Of a stretch of 64,000 bases of DNA, positions 34,856 through 45,431 are shown piece by piece; the stretch's first letter is position 1; the number at the start of each line of letters is the position of its first letter. Origin of the DNA: Paenibacillus bovis (GTDB lineage: Bacteria > Bacillota > Bacilli > Bacillales > Bacillaceae_C); NCBI GenBank assembly GCA_007679095.1, contig VEFU01000010.1, positions 30,008 through 94,007 of the forward strand, read 5' to 3'. A model generated the notes under the pieces. The model ran no database searches and was not told the DNA's origin. It saw only the letters and a list, made by a program, of their open reading frames with translations. The translations under genes were made by a program, and so were the position numbers.

Positions 34856-35614
34856 CTATTTCCTCATTATAAAGCTCATATGACGCCCTGCTTTTTTATC
34901 CTGACGATAGGAGAAGCCGTCTGTGCTAATAAACGTACATGAGCGATCGATTGTAATATTATTTGAAGGTACTCCTGCTAACTGACATTGTCTTTTCACA
35001 GATAGTTGATTATCGATATGATATTTGTTTGTATCATGTTTAAAGTACATATACTCATCTGTATAGCCGAGCTGTTTGAATTTTACATATACATCCTCAT
35101 CGACTTCGAATTTTTCTTGGCTTAGGGCTGGACCGATGTGGACATATAAATTATGTGGTTTTACATTTTCAACCTGTATGATATTCTGTAAAACCTTTAA
35201 GCTAATTTCTTTCACTGTTCCTTGCCAACCAGAATGAATAACACCCACAAGGTTATCGACTTCGCTATAAAATATAACTGGGACACAATCCGCTGAAAAC
35301 GAACTTAATAGAAGGTTTGGTTCAAAGGTGTAAAGAGCATCAGTATTAGGGATCGCGGAATCCGAAGTATGCGCACCTTTGCCTTTATCGGATACAGTAA
35401 CTTTATGAAAGTAGGCACTATGTGTTTGATTAGCACATACCATGTCATCCAGATTACAACCGATTAACTGTACTAATTTATACCGATTTTCTAAAACATG
35501 AGCGTTGTTGATGCATGTGTGTAATGCCATGTTATTGTTTTCTGGTTCGATGTTATCCTTCAGCGTAATTCCTGCAATAAATTTTTCATTGTTAAAATAT
35601 ATATTTGTTTTCAT
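34856..35614 (-). CDS. PgeF/YlmD-family (YfiH fold) purine nucleoside phosphorylase/laccase-like protein
   Basis: This 252-residue protein has the DUF152 motifs: CANQTHSAYFH, SFSADCVPVIFY, GVIHSGWQGTVKE and the late GFSYRQDKKAGRHMSFI. The His-Cys-His set binds zinc or copper. Homologues have been described as peptidoglycan editing factor, as adenosine/purine phosphorylases and as laccases. The usual Bacillus copy (ylmD) sits in the division cluster; none of those genes is here, so this is probably a second copy. No partner gene is adjacent. Confidence 0.85.
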   Translation of the reverse strand: MKTNIYFNNEKFIAGITLKDNIEPENNNMALHTCINNAHVLENRYKLVQLIGCNLDDMVCANQTHSAYFHKVTVSDKGKGAHTSDSAIPNTDALYTFEPNLLLSSFSADCVPVIFYSEVDNLVGVIHSGWQGTVKEISLKVLQNIIQVENVKPHNLYVHIGPALSQEKFEVDEDVYVKFKQLGYTDEYMYFKHDTNKYHIDNQLSVKRQCQLAGVPSNNITIDRSCTFISTDGFSYRQDKKAGRHMSFIMRK

Positions 35615-35848
35615 CTCATCACCTACTATTAATATACTGAAAATGCATGTGTATATGTACGGTTTGTATTAAATAAATTCATGTTGATTTCCTTTCATTA
35701 TAATAGAAAACATAACATAAAAAATATTTGAAGTATTCGTCAAAAACAGTTTTACTTCGCCAAATGCATGTGCTATATTGTAACGATTAGAAGGACTAGG
35801 AGGACGATATGAATAAATATATATAATCTAAAGTGTTTCCCTTATATT

Positions 35849-35862
35849 TGCAATCGGTTACA
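35849..35862 (+). promoter_or_regulatory. cre-like site upstream of the ABC operon
   Basis: TGCAATCGGTTACA matches 13 of 14 positions of the CcpA consensus. It lies about 55 bp before the ABC start, between a tiny ATG frame with a strong ribosome site (35809-35826) and the first gene. Confidence 0.45.
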
Positions 35863-35917
35863 ATAGATAGGGGAATTTCATCCTAATTATAGTGTGAGGT
35901 GGATAATTGAAAAGCGT

Positions 35918-38221
35918 ATGAGGAAATTACCAGAAGAGTTAATAACCTTACTAACAAGTAGGGAACTATTAGAAGCAGACATCGTGGATTGGATAATCTG
36001 TGATCGGGGTATTAATGGTGGTTTTGTAGATACATATTTAGTGCTTACGAAAGATTCGCTTTATCGTTTTGCTCAGTCACAGCATTCTCAGGAAAGAGTC
36101 TTTAAAGGTTATCAGGTTTCGAATAAGAATAAGAAGAAAAAGAAACATCAAGAGAATCGTAGTGTAATAGATATAGGTAGCTATACAATAGAAGAGATTC
36201 CACTTGTACAAATAGAAAGTATGCAAACGGTTAACCTAGTAGCCTCTGGTCTACTCGTTGTAAAAGTCCCAGAAGAACGGGCAATAGCAGCTTTTACAAA
36301 TGGAAATATCGGAGATGCAGTAAAGTTCGTAGGTACATTCAATAAGCTTAAAAATAATGAGTTAATTGATACTCCATTACAGGAGGAACTAATTAAGAAT
36401 GCTTGTCCAAAATGTGGAATGATTTATCCGGAACAGGGTAGGCAAATTTGTCCTAAATGTTTGAAAAAAGGTGCAATTTTTACAAGATTGCTAGGGTTTA
36501 CCAAAAATCATAAATTATCCCTCGTATTAATTATACTTTTTATGTTATTGAATTCAGCTACAGGTCTTGTTATTCCTTATTTTCAAGGTACGGTATTATT
36601 TGACCAGGCATTAGGGGGAACAGGACCATTTGCAGGGCAAATTGTGCTAGTCATTGCCATTATTATTGGTTTTCGAACATTATCCCTAGTATTCGGAATG
36701 CTATTTGGAATAATAAATGCTCGTATGGCAGCCAACATAGTATTTGATTTAAAGGCAAGTATTTTTACTGCCATGCAACGCCTATCCTTGTCCTTCTTCC
36801 AGAAAAAACAAACAGGTCAATTAATGACAAGAGTAAATGATGATGCTAATGAATTACAGGCATTCTTTATTGATGGTATACCTTACTTCGTCGTCAATCT
36901 TATGAATATTATCGGGATTACAACCGTATTACTTTTCATTGATTGGAAGCTAACTCTTATTTGCTTACTTCCAATGCCATTTGTCATTTTGCTTATCCGT
37001 TGGGTTTTTCCAAAGCTTTGGCGTATGTCATGGAAGCGTCATAAGAAGCGGAGCTCGATGAATTCTATTATAAGTGACACTGTACGAAGCGCTAGAATCG
37101 TAAAGGCGTTTGGGAAAGAAAAAGTGGAAATTGATCGTTTCCAAAAGTCTAATTTATCTTATTCTGATGCAGAACAACGATTTAGTAAGATGAGTAGTAC
37201 GATTTTTCCAATTATCAATATGGTAACACAGATTGGTGGAGTCCTGATTTGGGCTTTTGGTGGTTGGAGAGTAATGAAAGGTGAAATGACATTTGGAGAA
37301 ATTATGACCTTCATTACGTACATCTTCATGTTATTTGGGCCAATTCAGTTTATGAATAATATAGCGAACTGGTGGTCGGCTTGTATGTCAGCTGCACAAC
37401 GTATATTTGAAATTCAAGATGCAGTTCCAGAAATTATCGAAAAGGATGATGCAGTAAAAATGGATCATCTAGATGGGGATATTACGATATCGAATGTAAG
37501 TTTTAGCTATGAGCCGAATAAGCCAATATTGAAAAATGTTTCATTAGTTGCAAAACCAGGTCAAATGATTGGGGTTGTTGGTCCTTCAGGGGCAGGGAAA
37601 TCAACATTGGTAAACTTAGTTTCTCGACTGTATGAAGTAGATGAGGGAGAAATTAAGTTGGACGGTATTAATGTAAAAGATTTATCAATGGAGTCACTCC
37701 GTAAACATATAGGAATTGTATCTCAAGAAGTATATGTGTTTATGGGAACAGTTGCAGAGAATATTGCTTATGCTAATCCGGATTGTTCACTAGAAGATAT
37801 TATCTATGCAGCTAAAATCGCAAATGCCCATGATTTTATTGAAAGTTTACCAGAAGGTTATGACACGATGGTGGGTACTGGTGGATATAGCTTATCAGGT
37901 GGAGAAAAACAAAGAATCTCCATTGCTAGAGCAATATTACATGATCCAAAAATATTGATTCTAGATGAGGCGACTGCTTCTTTAGATACGGAAACAGAAT
38001 TGCAAATTCAAGAGGCATTAGAGTCATTGGCACAAGGAAGAACAACAATTGCGATTGCTCACCGCCTATCCACACTTAGGAATGCAGATTACTTATATGT
38101 AATGGAACATGGAAAAGTTGTAGAAGAAGGAACACATACAGAATTGATGGATAAAGATGGTAAGTATGCTGGCATGGTGAAGAAACATGAAGAGGCATTA
38201 AAGATGAAAGAGGTGATCTAG
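35918..38221 (+). CDS. ABC exporter subunit with N-terminal extension and zinc ribbon (DUF1854-associated)
   Basis: This 767-residue half-transporter has an unusual N-terminal region of about 175 residues, then a zinc-ribbon-like pair CPKCGMIYPEQGRQICPKCL, six membrane segments (type IV exporter fold) and an ATPase domain. The ATPase has Walker A GPSGAGKST, signature LSGGEKQR, Walker B ILILDEATASLD and the His of IAIAHRLS. It is followed directly by a DUF1854 gene and then a second exporter half, so the two probably form a heterodimer. The ATG at 35918 is likely; a GTG at 35894 is possible. From memory, this type is labelled cyanophycin metabolism-associated. The substrate is unknown. Confidence 0.85.
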   Translation: MRKLPEELITLLTSRELLEADIVDWIICDRGINGGFVDTYLVLTKDSLYRFAQSQHSQERVFKGYQVSNKNKKKKKHQENRSVIDIGSYTIEEIPLVQIESMQTVNLVASGLLVVKVPEERAIAAFTNGNIGDAVKFVGTFNKLKNNELIDTPLQEELIKNACPKCGMIYPEQGRQICPKCLKKGAIFTRLLGFTKNHKLSLVLIILFMLLNSATGLVIPYFQGTVLFDQALGGTGPFAGQIVLVIAIIIGFRTLSLVFGMLFGIINARMAANIVFDLKASIFTAMQRLSLSFFQKKQTGQLMTRVNDDANELQAFFIDGIPYFVVNLMNIIGITTVLLFIDWKLTLICLLPMPFVILLIRWVFPKLWRMSWKRHKKRSSMNSIISDTVRSARIVKAFGKEKVEIDRFQKSNLSYSDAEQRFSKMSSTIFPIINMVTQIGGVLIWAFGGWRVMKGEMTFGEIMTFITYIFMLFGPIQFMNNIANWWSACMSAAQRIFEIQDAVPEIIEKDDAVKMDHLDGDITISNVSFSYEPNKPILKNVSLVAKPGQMIGVVGPSGAGKSTLVNLVSRLYEVDEGEIKLDGINVKDLSMESLRKHIGIVSQEVYVFMGTVAENIAYANPDCSLEDIIYAAKIANAHDFIESLPEGYDTMVGTGGYSLSGGEKQRISIARAILHDPKILILDEATASLDTETELQIQEALESLAQGRTTIAIAHRLSTLRNADYLYVMEHGKVVEEGTHTELMDKDGKYAGMVKKHEEALKMKEVI

Positions 38222-38779
38222 TTGTCGAAATACGATGTAGTCCTCGATAATCCAAATATGGTAGAAAATAAATCAGATTTATCGGAAGCGGCACAAATAA
38301 AGTACTTAACGGAAGAGAATGCAACTTTCGTAGAGACGGAGGGGAAAATGCTATCGGTTCATGTCGATGGAGAGGTGTATCCTTCTGTATATTTACATTG
38401 CTCGTTTCCACATACAAATAAAAGAATTTTTATTTCAGTAAGAACAGATGAAAATAAAGAAATCGGAATTATAAAATCTCTTGATCATTTTCCAAGCAAT
38501 ATTATTAGTTTACTAGAAGAACATATTAATCTACGCTACTTCGCACCGGAAATTATAAAAGTAAATAAGATTAATGAAGAGTTTGGGTATTCCTATTGGG
38601 ATACAGAAACGAGCGCCGGAAGCTGCTACTTTACCGTTCGTATGGGAAGAGGAAATGTCGTAGCCGTAACAGAAAACAAAGTATTAATAACAGATGTAGA
38701 CGGGAACCGCTTCATCATAAACGACCTAAACGCACTATCCGAAAAAGAATACCGCATGGTCGAAATGTGCATGACGTAA
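38222..38779 (+). CDS. DUF1854 protein linked to ABC exporters
   Basis: This 185-residue protein fits DUF1854: KYLTEENATFVETEGKMLSV, RIFISVRTDENKEIGII, LRYFAPEIIKVNKINEEFGY and TSAGSCYFTVRMGRGNVV, ending in a DVDGNRFIINDL strand. It has no signal peptide or membrane segment. The start is a TTG placed directly after the stop of the ABC gene, with AGAGGTGATC 6-8 nt upstream, so translation is probably coupled. Elsewhere this family neighbours cyanophycin synthetase; no cphA is in this window. Function unknown. Confidence 0.83.
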   Translation: MSKYDVVLDNPNMVENKSDLSEAAQIKYLTEENATFVETEGKMLSVHVDGEVYPSVYLHCSFPHTNKRIFISVRTDENKEIGIIKSLDHFPSNIISLLEEHINLRYFAPEIIKVNKINEEFGYSYWDTETSAGSCYFTVRMGRGNVVAVTENKVLITDVDGNRFIINDLNALSEKEYRMVEMCMT

Positions 38780-39262
38780 AGAAAAGCGGAAGGCGGTTGC
38801 CCAGGGGCGACAGGCAAACGGGACATGGGGTCAGGTCGAGGGCACTGAAAAACGCTGGGTCTTTCAAAAATTTTCAAAGTTGAATTAAAATAGGGACAGC
38901 AAGAAGATATAACTGCCCTAATGATTCGATATTATATCTTTCACCCTAAGTTAAGAATTCTGTTGATTGGAGTGAAAGGCGGCGCAGACTCCTGCGGGAT
39001 TAGCGGGACAGGTGAGACCCCGCAGGAGCATTCGCGACGAGGAGGCTCACCGCCCGCCCCGCGGAAAGCAAAGCCGCCTGGAACGGAAATCAACAGCTAT
39101 GTTTTGCTATAACGCTAAATGCAAGGGACTATTTCAGTGGCCTCGGTCAGGGCCCGCGTCCCAGAGTTTTGGGAAAATGAATTAACCCCCATATCCCACA
39201 TGTCTCGTTAGAAATTTTATAGATAAGGGAAGAGTTCCCTTGTCTCCAAAGGAAGGCTGTTT
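38780..39262. repeat. Composite of dispersed repeats inside the ABC operon
   Basis: The 483-bp gap has no gene. Right after the DUF1854 stop is GAAAAGCGGAAGGCGG with GGGGCGACAGGCA. GGGACATGGGGTCAG (38820-38834) equals the arm of the 97-bp element at 46285. A 137-bp element with ends CTGTTGATT (38960-38968) and AATCAACAG (39088-39096) has a core ACTCCTGCGGGATTAGCGGG and CCCCGCGGAAAGC; it is the R3 family, also seen as a fragment at 11788. The last 100 bp are unassigned, then the ribosome site for the next gene. Confidence 0.75.
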
Positions 39263-41470
39263 ATGAATTTAAACTTTGAACTTTCAACTCAAGATAGATT
39301 GGCTGTCCAAGAGGTAATTGGTGAAACAATAAGATATTGTGTTCCTGCAGATTTGTCACTTACAGGGCGAAGAACGTCCGGTTACTTTGTGATTGGTGAG
39401 GAAATGTGGGCGTATGTTCAGAATGGCGAGGTAAAAGAAAGTAGTTTAATAGCGGAAGCAAGAGAGTATAAAGTTGTGCCGTTAATTGGTAATGCAGTTC
39501 TAGAAGCAAAAGACGAAATAGGGAAACGAATCCTTGTTAGAATTTCGATGGAGCATATTGCGCGATATGCTTACATCGCACAAATTTTAAATTATATAGC
39601 AGAGAAAAGTGAAATCCGAATTTACAATGAGGAAGAGGAACGAGTCTGTTCTAATTGTGGAAATAGATTGCTTCACGGCACACGAGTTTGTGCTAACTGT
39701 ATGAATAAAGCAGCGGTGTTAAAACGACTTTTTGCTGTATCAAAGTCTCATTGGCGTCTTTTAATGGTAGGATTAATCATCTTAATGGTTACTTCAGGTG
39801 TTTCATTATTAGGACCTTATTTCCAAAAGGTCCTTGTCAACTCTTCTTTACAGCCACCTGAAGGACAGAGTGCAAATATTACCTTGTTCTTTGTAGCTAT
39901 TGGAGGTATTTTATTCTCACTAGTTGCTGCTGAATTATTGAATGTTGGAAAAGGTCGAGTGATGGCTACGGTAAGCTCCAGCATTGCAGCAGATTTACGA
40001 AAACTAGTATACGAGAAAATCCAAAATCTTTCCCTCGGCTTCTTGACTTCTCAAAGAGCTGGGGACCTTATGAACCGGGTTACATCAGACACAAACAGAA
40101 TTAGACGATTAATACAGGAAATATTTACAACGGCTATTTACCAAGTGATTATGCTTATATCGGTCACGGTATTATTGCTAATTACAGATTGGAAATTAGC
40201 GTTAATAGTGCTATTACCAGCACCGTTTGTTGCTTACTTGCAGTATATGACTTGGCGAGTAATTGTCCGAAGACTGTTTCGAAAACAGTGGGTTATCTTT
40301 GATAAAGCAAACTCCTATCTCCATGATGTACTTAGTGGAATTCGGGTAGTGAAAACATTTGGAAAAGAACAAAGTGAGATTAATAAGTTTAGAAAATACA
40401 ATACAGACTATGCTACAGCGGCATTTAAATCGGAAAAAGTATATAGTATCTTAACACCAATCTCCACTTATTTATTGCAAATTAGTACTTATTTTGTGTT
40501 ACTTGTAGGATTGAATATGATACTTAACGGCTCTTTAACACTTGGTGAGCTCGTACAGTTCACAGGATATGCAAGTATGATATTTGGCCCGCTTGCATGG
40601 TTAATGAATATGCCGAGATGGATTGCGGATGCAGTAATTGCGATTGATCGAATTTTTTCCGTTATTGATGAGGATCCTGAAATATTAGATAAAGAAACTT
40701 CCATCGTTCACTCCATCCATGGAAATATTGAGTTCAATGATGTCACATTCGGTTATAAGTCATATGAACCAGTACTAAAAAATATTAATTTCGAAATTAA
40801 ACGTGGGGAAATGATTGGACTTGTTGGACATTCGGGCTCTGGTAAATCAACGCTAATAAACTTAGTTTCTCGGTTTTATGATGTGAATGAAGGCGAAATA
40901 TTAATTGATGGAATTGATATAAGGAACATTAAGCAAGAAGAGCTTCGTTCACAGATTGGAGTTGTTCTTCAGGAAACGATGTTGTTTAGAGGAACGATAA
41001 TGGATAATATTCGTTACTCGAAGCCAGATGCTTCAGCTGAAGAGGTTATTCAGGCTGCTAAAGTTGCGAATGTACATGATTTTATTATCGGTTTACCAGA
41101 TGGATATGATACATGGCTTAATGAAAACGGAAATAACCTATCAGGGGGAGAACGTCAACGTATTACAATTGCAAGAGCGGTACTTCATAACCCGCGTATT
41201 CTCATTTTAGATGAGGCTACAGCTTCTCTTGATATTGAAACAGAATCTGCCATTCAAGAAGCATTACAGCGAATTACTAAAAACAGGACAACAATTGCAA
41301 TTGCCCATAGACTATCTACACTTAAAAATGCGGATAGATTATTCGTTCTAAATCAAGGCGAGATTGCAGAGATTGGAACGCACGAAGAGTTAATGAGAAA
41401 ACAAGGAATCTATTATGGTTTGATTATGGCTCAACGTAATATGACGAAGTCTAGAGTAAAAACTGGATAG
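39263..41470 (+). CDS. ABC exporter subunit with zinc ribbon, second half
   Basis: This 735-residue half-transporter matches the partner at 35918 in plan: an N-terminal extension of about 130 residues, a zinc ribbon (CSNCGNRLLHGTRVCANC), six membrane segments and an ATPase with GHSGSGKST, LSGGERQR, ILILDEATASLD and IAIAHRLST. Both Walker B glutamates are kept, so both sites could hydrolyse ATP. GGAAGG precedes the ATG. It lies 483 bp beyond DUF1854 because repeats have entered the gap; it may now need its own promoter. A terminator follows. Confidence 0.87.
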   Translation: MNLNFELSTQDRLAVQEVIGETIRYCVPADLSLTGRRTSGYFVIGEEMWAYVQNGEVKESSLIAEAREYKVVPLIGNAVLEAKDEIGKRILVRISMEHIARYAYIAQILNYIAEKSEIRIYNEEEERVCSNCGNRLLHGTRVCANCMNKAAVLKRLFAVSKSHWRLLMVGLIILMVTSGVSLLGPYFQKVLVNSSLQPPEGQSANITLFFVAIGGILFSLVAAELLNVGKGRVMATVSSSIAADLRKLVYEKIQNLSLGFLTSQRAGDLMNRVTSDTNRIRRLIQEIFTTAIYQVIMLISVTVLLLITDWKLALIVLLPAPFVAYLQYMTWRVIVRRLFRKQWVIFDKANSYLHDVLSGIRVVKTFGKEQSEINKFRKYNTDYATAAFKSEKVYSILTPISTYLLQISTYFVLLVGLNMILNGSLTLGELVQFTGYASMIFGPLAWLMNMPRWIADAVIAIDRIFSVIDEDPEILDKETSIVHSIHGNIEFNDVTFGYKSYEPVLKNINFEIKRGEMIGLVGHSGSGKSTLINLVSRFYDVNEGEILIDGIDIRNIKQEELRSQIGVVLQETMLFRGTIMDNIRYSKPDASAEEVIQAAKVANVHDFIIGLPDGYDTWLNENGNNLSGGERQRITIARAVLHNPRILILDEATASLDIETESAIQEALQRITKNRTTIAIAHRLSTLKNADRLFVLNQGEIAEIGTHEELMRKQGIYYGLIMAQRNMTKSRVKTG

Positions 41471-41481
41471 TATCATAGGGA

Positions 41482-42596
<1,115 letters not shown>

Positions 42597-42604
42597 ATGC
42601 AAGA

Positions 42605-42630
42605 AAAACGGCGATAATCAGCCGTTTTTT
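42605..42630 (+). terminator. Terminator of ganR
   Basis: AAAACGGC (42605-42612) pairs with GCCGTTTT (42621-42628), followed by Ts. Confidence 0.82.
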
Positions 42631-42636
42631 GTTTTC

Positions 42637-42740
42637 GTAAAACATTTTACTCATTTTAGTAAATTAATTGTTTACAATTTTTCTAAACGGTGCTATTATA
42701 CAAGTGTAAGAACGCTTTCAGTTAAATGAAAACGTTATAT
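42637..42740 (+). promoter_or_regulatory. ganS promoter with GanR operator and two cre sites
   Basis: GTAAAA-CA-TTTTAC (42637-42650) matches the ganR operator. TTTACA (42671-42676), 17 nt, TATTAT (42694-42699) form the promoter. TAAGAACGCTTTCA (42707-42720; 13/14 on the minus strand) and TGAAAACGTTATAT (42727-42740; 12/14) are cre-like sites 20 bp apart just after the start point, a position for a CcpA roadblock. Confidence 0.75.
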
Positions 42741-42761
42741 TAATTGAAAGGATGACTATTC

Positions 42762-44036
42762 ATGAAGAAGACAAAGGTGTTTAGTATTTTATCAATTATT
42801 GTTTTAAGTATAATTTTAGCTGCATGTGGACCACAAGATGGGGACGGCAAGCAGTCAAACTCTAAGAAAAATAATAAGGATTATGATTTACTAGTTTGGG
42901 AGGATGTCGAAAAGGCAGATGGTATAAAAGATGCCATTGCTAAATTTGAAGAAGAAAATGACGTAAAAATTAAAGTTGTTGAAAAAGCATATGCTCAACA
43001 AATAGAGGATTTGCGTCTTGACGGACCAGCTGGTACTGGACCTGATGTATTAACAATGCCTGCAGACCAAATTGGAACCGCTGTAGTAGAGGGATTGATT
43101 AAAGAATTAAATGTAGATGAAAGTGTTCAATCTATTTATACAGATGTTGCAATGCAATCTCAAAAAGTAAACAACAAAGTGTATGGGTTACCAAAGGCTG
43201 TTGAAACTACTATGCTCTATTACAACAAGGATATTATCTCGGACGAAGACGTGCCAACAACTTTAGATGGTTGGTATGACCTTTCAAAAGAATTAACGAA
43301 AGATGGAAACTTTGGTTTCCTAGCATTATTTGACCAAATCTACTATGCACAAAGTGTATTAAGTGGTTACGGTGGTTATATTTTTGGACAAGATAGTAAC
43401 GGAAATTATGATCCAACGGATATTGGGCTAAATAATTCCGGAGCTATTGAAGGTGCAAAATACATTCAGCGTTTCTATAAAGAGGGGCTTTTCCCAGCTG
43501 GTATTATTGGAGAACAAGGTATTAACGTTTTAGAATCATTGTTCACAGAAGGAAAAGCAGCTGCTGTTATTTCAGGTCCTTGGAATATTGATCCATTTAC
43601 AAAAGCAGGCGTTAACTTCGGAGTGACAAAATTACCAGAATTACCTAATGGGGAAAATATGAGTGCGTTTGTTGGTGTGAAAAGCTACAACGTCAGCTCA
43701 TATTCAAAAAATGCAGAGCTAGCTGAAAAATTGGTTGTGTTCTTAGCAAATGAAGAAAACTCTAGAACAAGATATGAAGTTACTCAAGAAGTACCTGCTG
43801 TACAAGCATTAGCAAATGATCCAGTAGTTGCGGAAAGTGAAGCAGCACAAGCTGTAGCTGAACAATCCCAATTCTCTGAGTTAACTCCAAATATTCCTGA
43901 AATGAACGAGGTATGGCCACCAGTTGATGCTGCATTACAAACAATTGCTACCGGTAAGGCTGAACCAAAAGAAGCTTTAGATCAAGCGGTGAAAACCGTT
44001 AAAGGACAAATTGAAGCTAATCATGGCGGTCGATAA
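42762..44036 (+). CDS. ganS: Galactooligosaccharide-binding lipoprotein (GanS-like)
   Basis: This 424-residue binding protein has a lipoprotein signal ending in IILAAC and the MalE-type cluster B fold (DLLVWEDVEKADGIKDAIAK, GTGPDVLTMPADQIG, SGPWNIDPFTKAGVNFGVTK). It would capture galactooligosaccharides at the membrane surface for import. It is followed by two permease genes and by GH42 and GH53 enzymes in the ganSPQAB order, which is the basis of the name. GAAAGGATG precedes the ATG. Confidence 0.9.
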   Translation: MKKTKVFSILSIIVLSIILAACGPQDGDGKQSNSKKNNKDYDLLVWEDVEKADGIKDAIAKFEEENDVKIKVVEKAYAQQIEDLRLDGPAGTGPDVLTMPADQIGTAVVEGLIKELNVDESVQSIYTDVAMQSQKVNNKVYGLPKAVETTMLYYNKDIISDEDVPTTLDGWYDLSKELTKDGNFGFLALFDQIYYAQSVLSGYGGYIFGQDSNGNYDPTDIGLNNSGAIEGAKYIQRFYKEGLFPAGIIGEQGINVLESLFTEGKAAAVISGPWNIDPFTKAGVNFGVTKLPELPNGENMSAFVGVKSYNVSSYSKNAELAEKLVVFLANEENSRTRYEVTQEVPAVQALANDPVVAESEAAQAVAEQSQFSELTPNIPEMNEVWPPVDAALQTIATGKAEPKEALDQAVKTVKGQIEANHGGR

Positions 44037-44094
44037 ATCAAGACTTTAATCCATGTAGTATTACTGCCGGTTACTGCGCTATAAATTAATAAAT

Positions 44095-44120
44095 TGGTGT
44101 CAAACACGCGTTTGGCACCA
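44095..44120 (+). other. Intercistronic hairpin between ganS and ganP
   Basis: TGGTGTCAAAC (44095-44105) pairs with GTTTGGCACCA (44110-44120), 11 bp with one G-U and loop ACGC. No T run follows. Such stems after binding-protein genes often protect the upstream message, which gives more binding protein than permease. Confidence 0.7.
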
Positions 44121-44171
44121 TTCATTTATCAAAATAAAGAGAGCTCCTTATATGCAAGAGAGGTGAGAAAA

Positions 44172-45428
44172 TTGCAGCATCGTAAAATCGCAACTGTACT
44201 ATCGATTATTCCTGGCCTTGGCCAATTGTACAATAAACAATTTGTGAAAGGATTTTTATTCCTTATACTAGGCATTTCTTTCTTTGTAGCCTTTGGTGAC
44301 TTACTAAATATGGGGTTCTGGGGGATTGTCACTTTAGGAACAGAGGTACCACGGGATAACTCGATTTTCTTATTAGCAGAAGGTATTATCGCGATTATTG
44401 TCACAGTCTTTGGACTAGCAATCTATTATGTCAATTTTCGTGATGCTTATAAAAACGGAAAACTACGTGATGAAAATAGAGAATTAAGCTCATTAAAAGA
44501 ACAATATCACAACTTAATTTCACAAGGATATCCATATGTAGTTAGTGGACCTTCTCTATTTATATTAGTATTCGCCGTAATTTTCCCTATATTATTTAGC
44601 TTTGCGCTAGCATTTACAAACTATGATCTATATCACTCACCACCTGCCAATTTGGCGGATTGGGTTGGCTTTGAGACATTCGCAAAGATATTTACAGTTG
44701 ATATTTGGCGTTCAACTTTCTTTGATGTTTTAGCTTGGACCATTATTTGGACACTTGTTGCTTCTAGTCTCCAAGTTAGCTTAGGAATTTTATTAGCGGT
44801 AATTGTCAATCAGAAGGATATTCGCTTTAAAAAGTTTTTCCGAACTATTTTTGTTCTACCATGGGCTGTTCCAGGCTTTGTGACGATTCTAATCTTTGCT
44901 GGGCTATTTAATGATAGTTTTGGAGCAATAAATAATGATATTTTAGCATTCTTTGGAATCGATGCAATTCCATGGATGACCGATGCCAATTGGTCTAGAG
45001 TGGCACTGATTTTAATGCAAGGTTGGTTAGGTTTCCCTTATATATTCTTAGTTACAACTGGGGTTTTACAATCTATTCCAAATGACTTATACGAGGCAGC
45101 TACAATTGATGGTGCTTCTGCATTTGCGAAATTTAAAAGTATTACGATGCCAATGATTTTAATTGCAATGGCACCAATTATTATTACGCAATTTACCTTT
45201 AACTTTAATAACTTCAATATTATTTATCTCTTTAATGGCGGTGGTCCTGCAATGCCTGGATCAACAGCTGGAGGTACAGATATATTAGTATCTTGGATTT
45301 ATAAATTGACAATGCAATCCAGTCAGTATTCACTTGCAGCTGCATTAACAATTCTATTATCTGTATTTGTTATCTTAATTGCCCTATGGCAGTTTAGACG
45401 GACAAATTCATTTAAAGAGGGGGCGTAA
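44172..45428 (+). CDS. ganP: ABC sugar permease (GanP-like, MalF type)
   Basis: This 418-residue permease has eight or so membrane segments and the EAA loop LYEAATIDGASAFAKFKSIT that contacts the ATPase. The N-terminus HRKIATVLSIIPGLGQLYNK is the TM2-like start seen in GanP/MalF of Bacillus. The start is taken as the TTG at 44172, with GAGAGGTGAG 5 nt upstream; the longer frame to 44094 starts inside the hairpin with no ribosome site. It pairs with the permease 3 bp downstream. No ATPase gene is present in the locus. Confidence 0.88.
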   Translation: MQHRKIATVLSIIPGLGQLYNKQFVKGFLFLILGISFFVAFGDLLNMGFWGIVTLGTEVPRDNSIFLLAEGIIAIIVTVFGLAIYYVNFRDAYKNGKLRDENRELSSLKEQYHNLISQGYPYVVSGPSLFILVFAVIFPILFSFALAFTNYDLYHSPPANLADWVGFETFAKIFTVDIWRSTFFDVLAWTIIWTLVASSLQVSLGILLAVIVNQKDIRFKKFFRTIFVLPWAVPGFVTILIFAGLFNDSFGAINNDILAFFGIDAIPWMTDANWSRVALILMQGWLGFPYIFLVTTGVLQSIPNDLYEAATIDGASAFAKFKSITMPMILIAMAPIIITQFTFNFNNFNIIYLFNGGGPAMPGSTAGGTDILVSWIYKLTMQSSQYSLAAALTILLSVFVILIALWQFRRTNSFKEGA

Positions 45429-45431
45429 GCA

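Noticed and set aside
38596..39112. Basic reading frames over the end of DUF1854 and the repeats
   Set aside because: They are a shadow of the DUF1854 gene and translations of GC-rich repeats.
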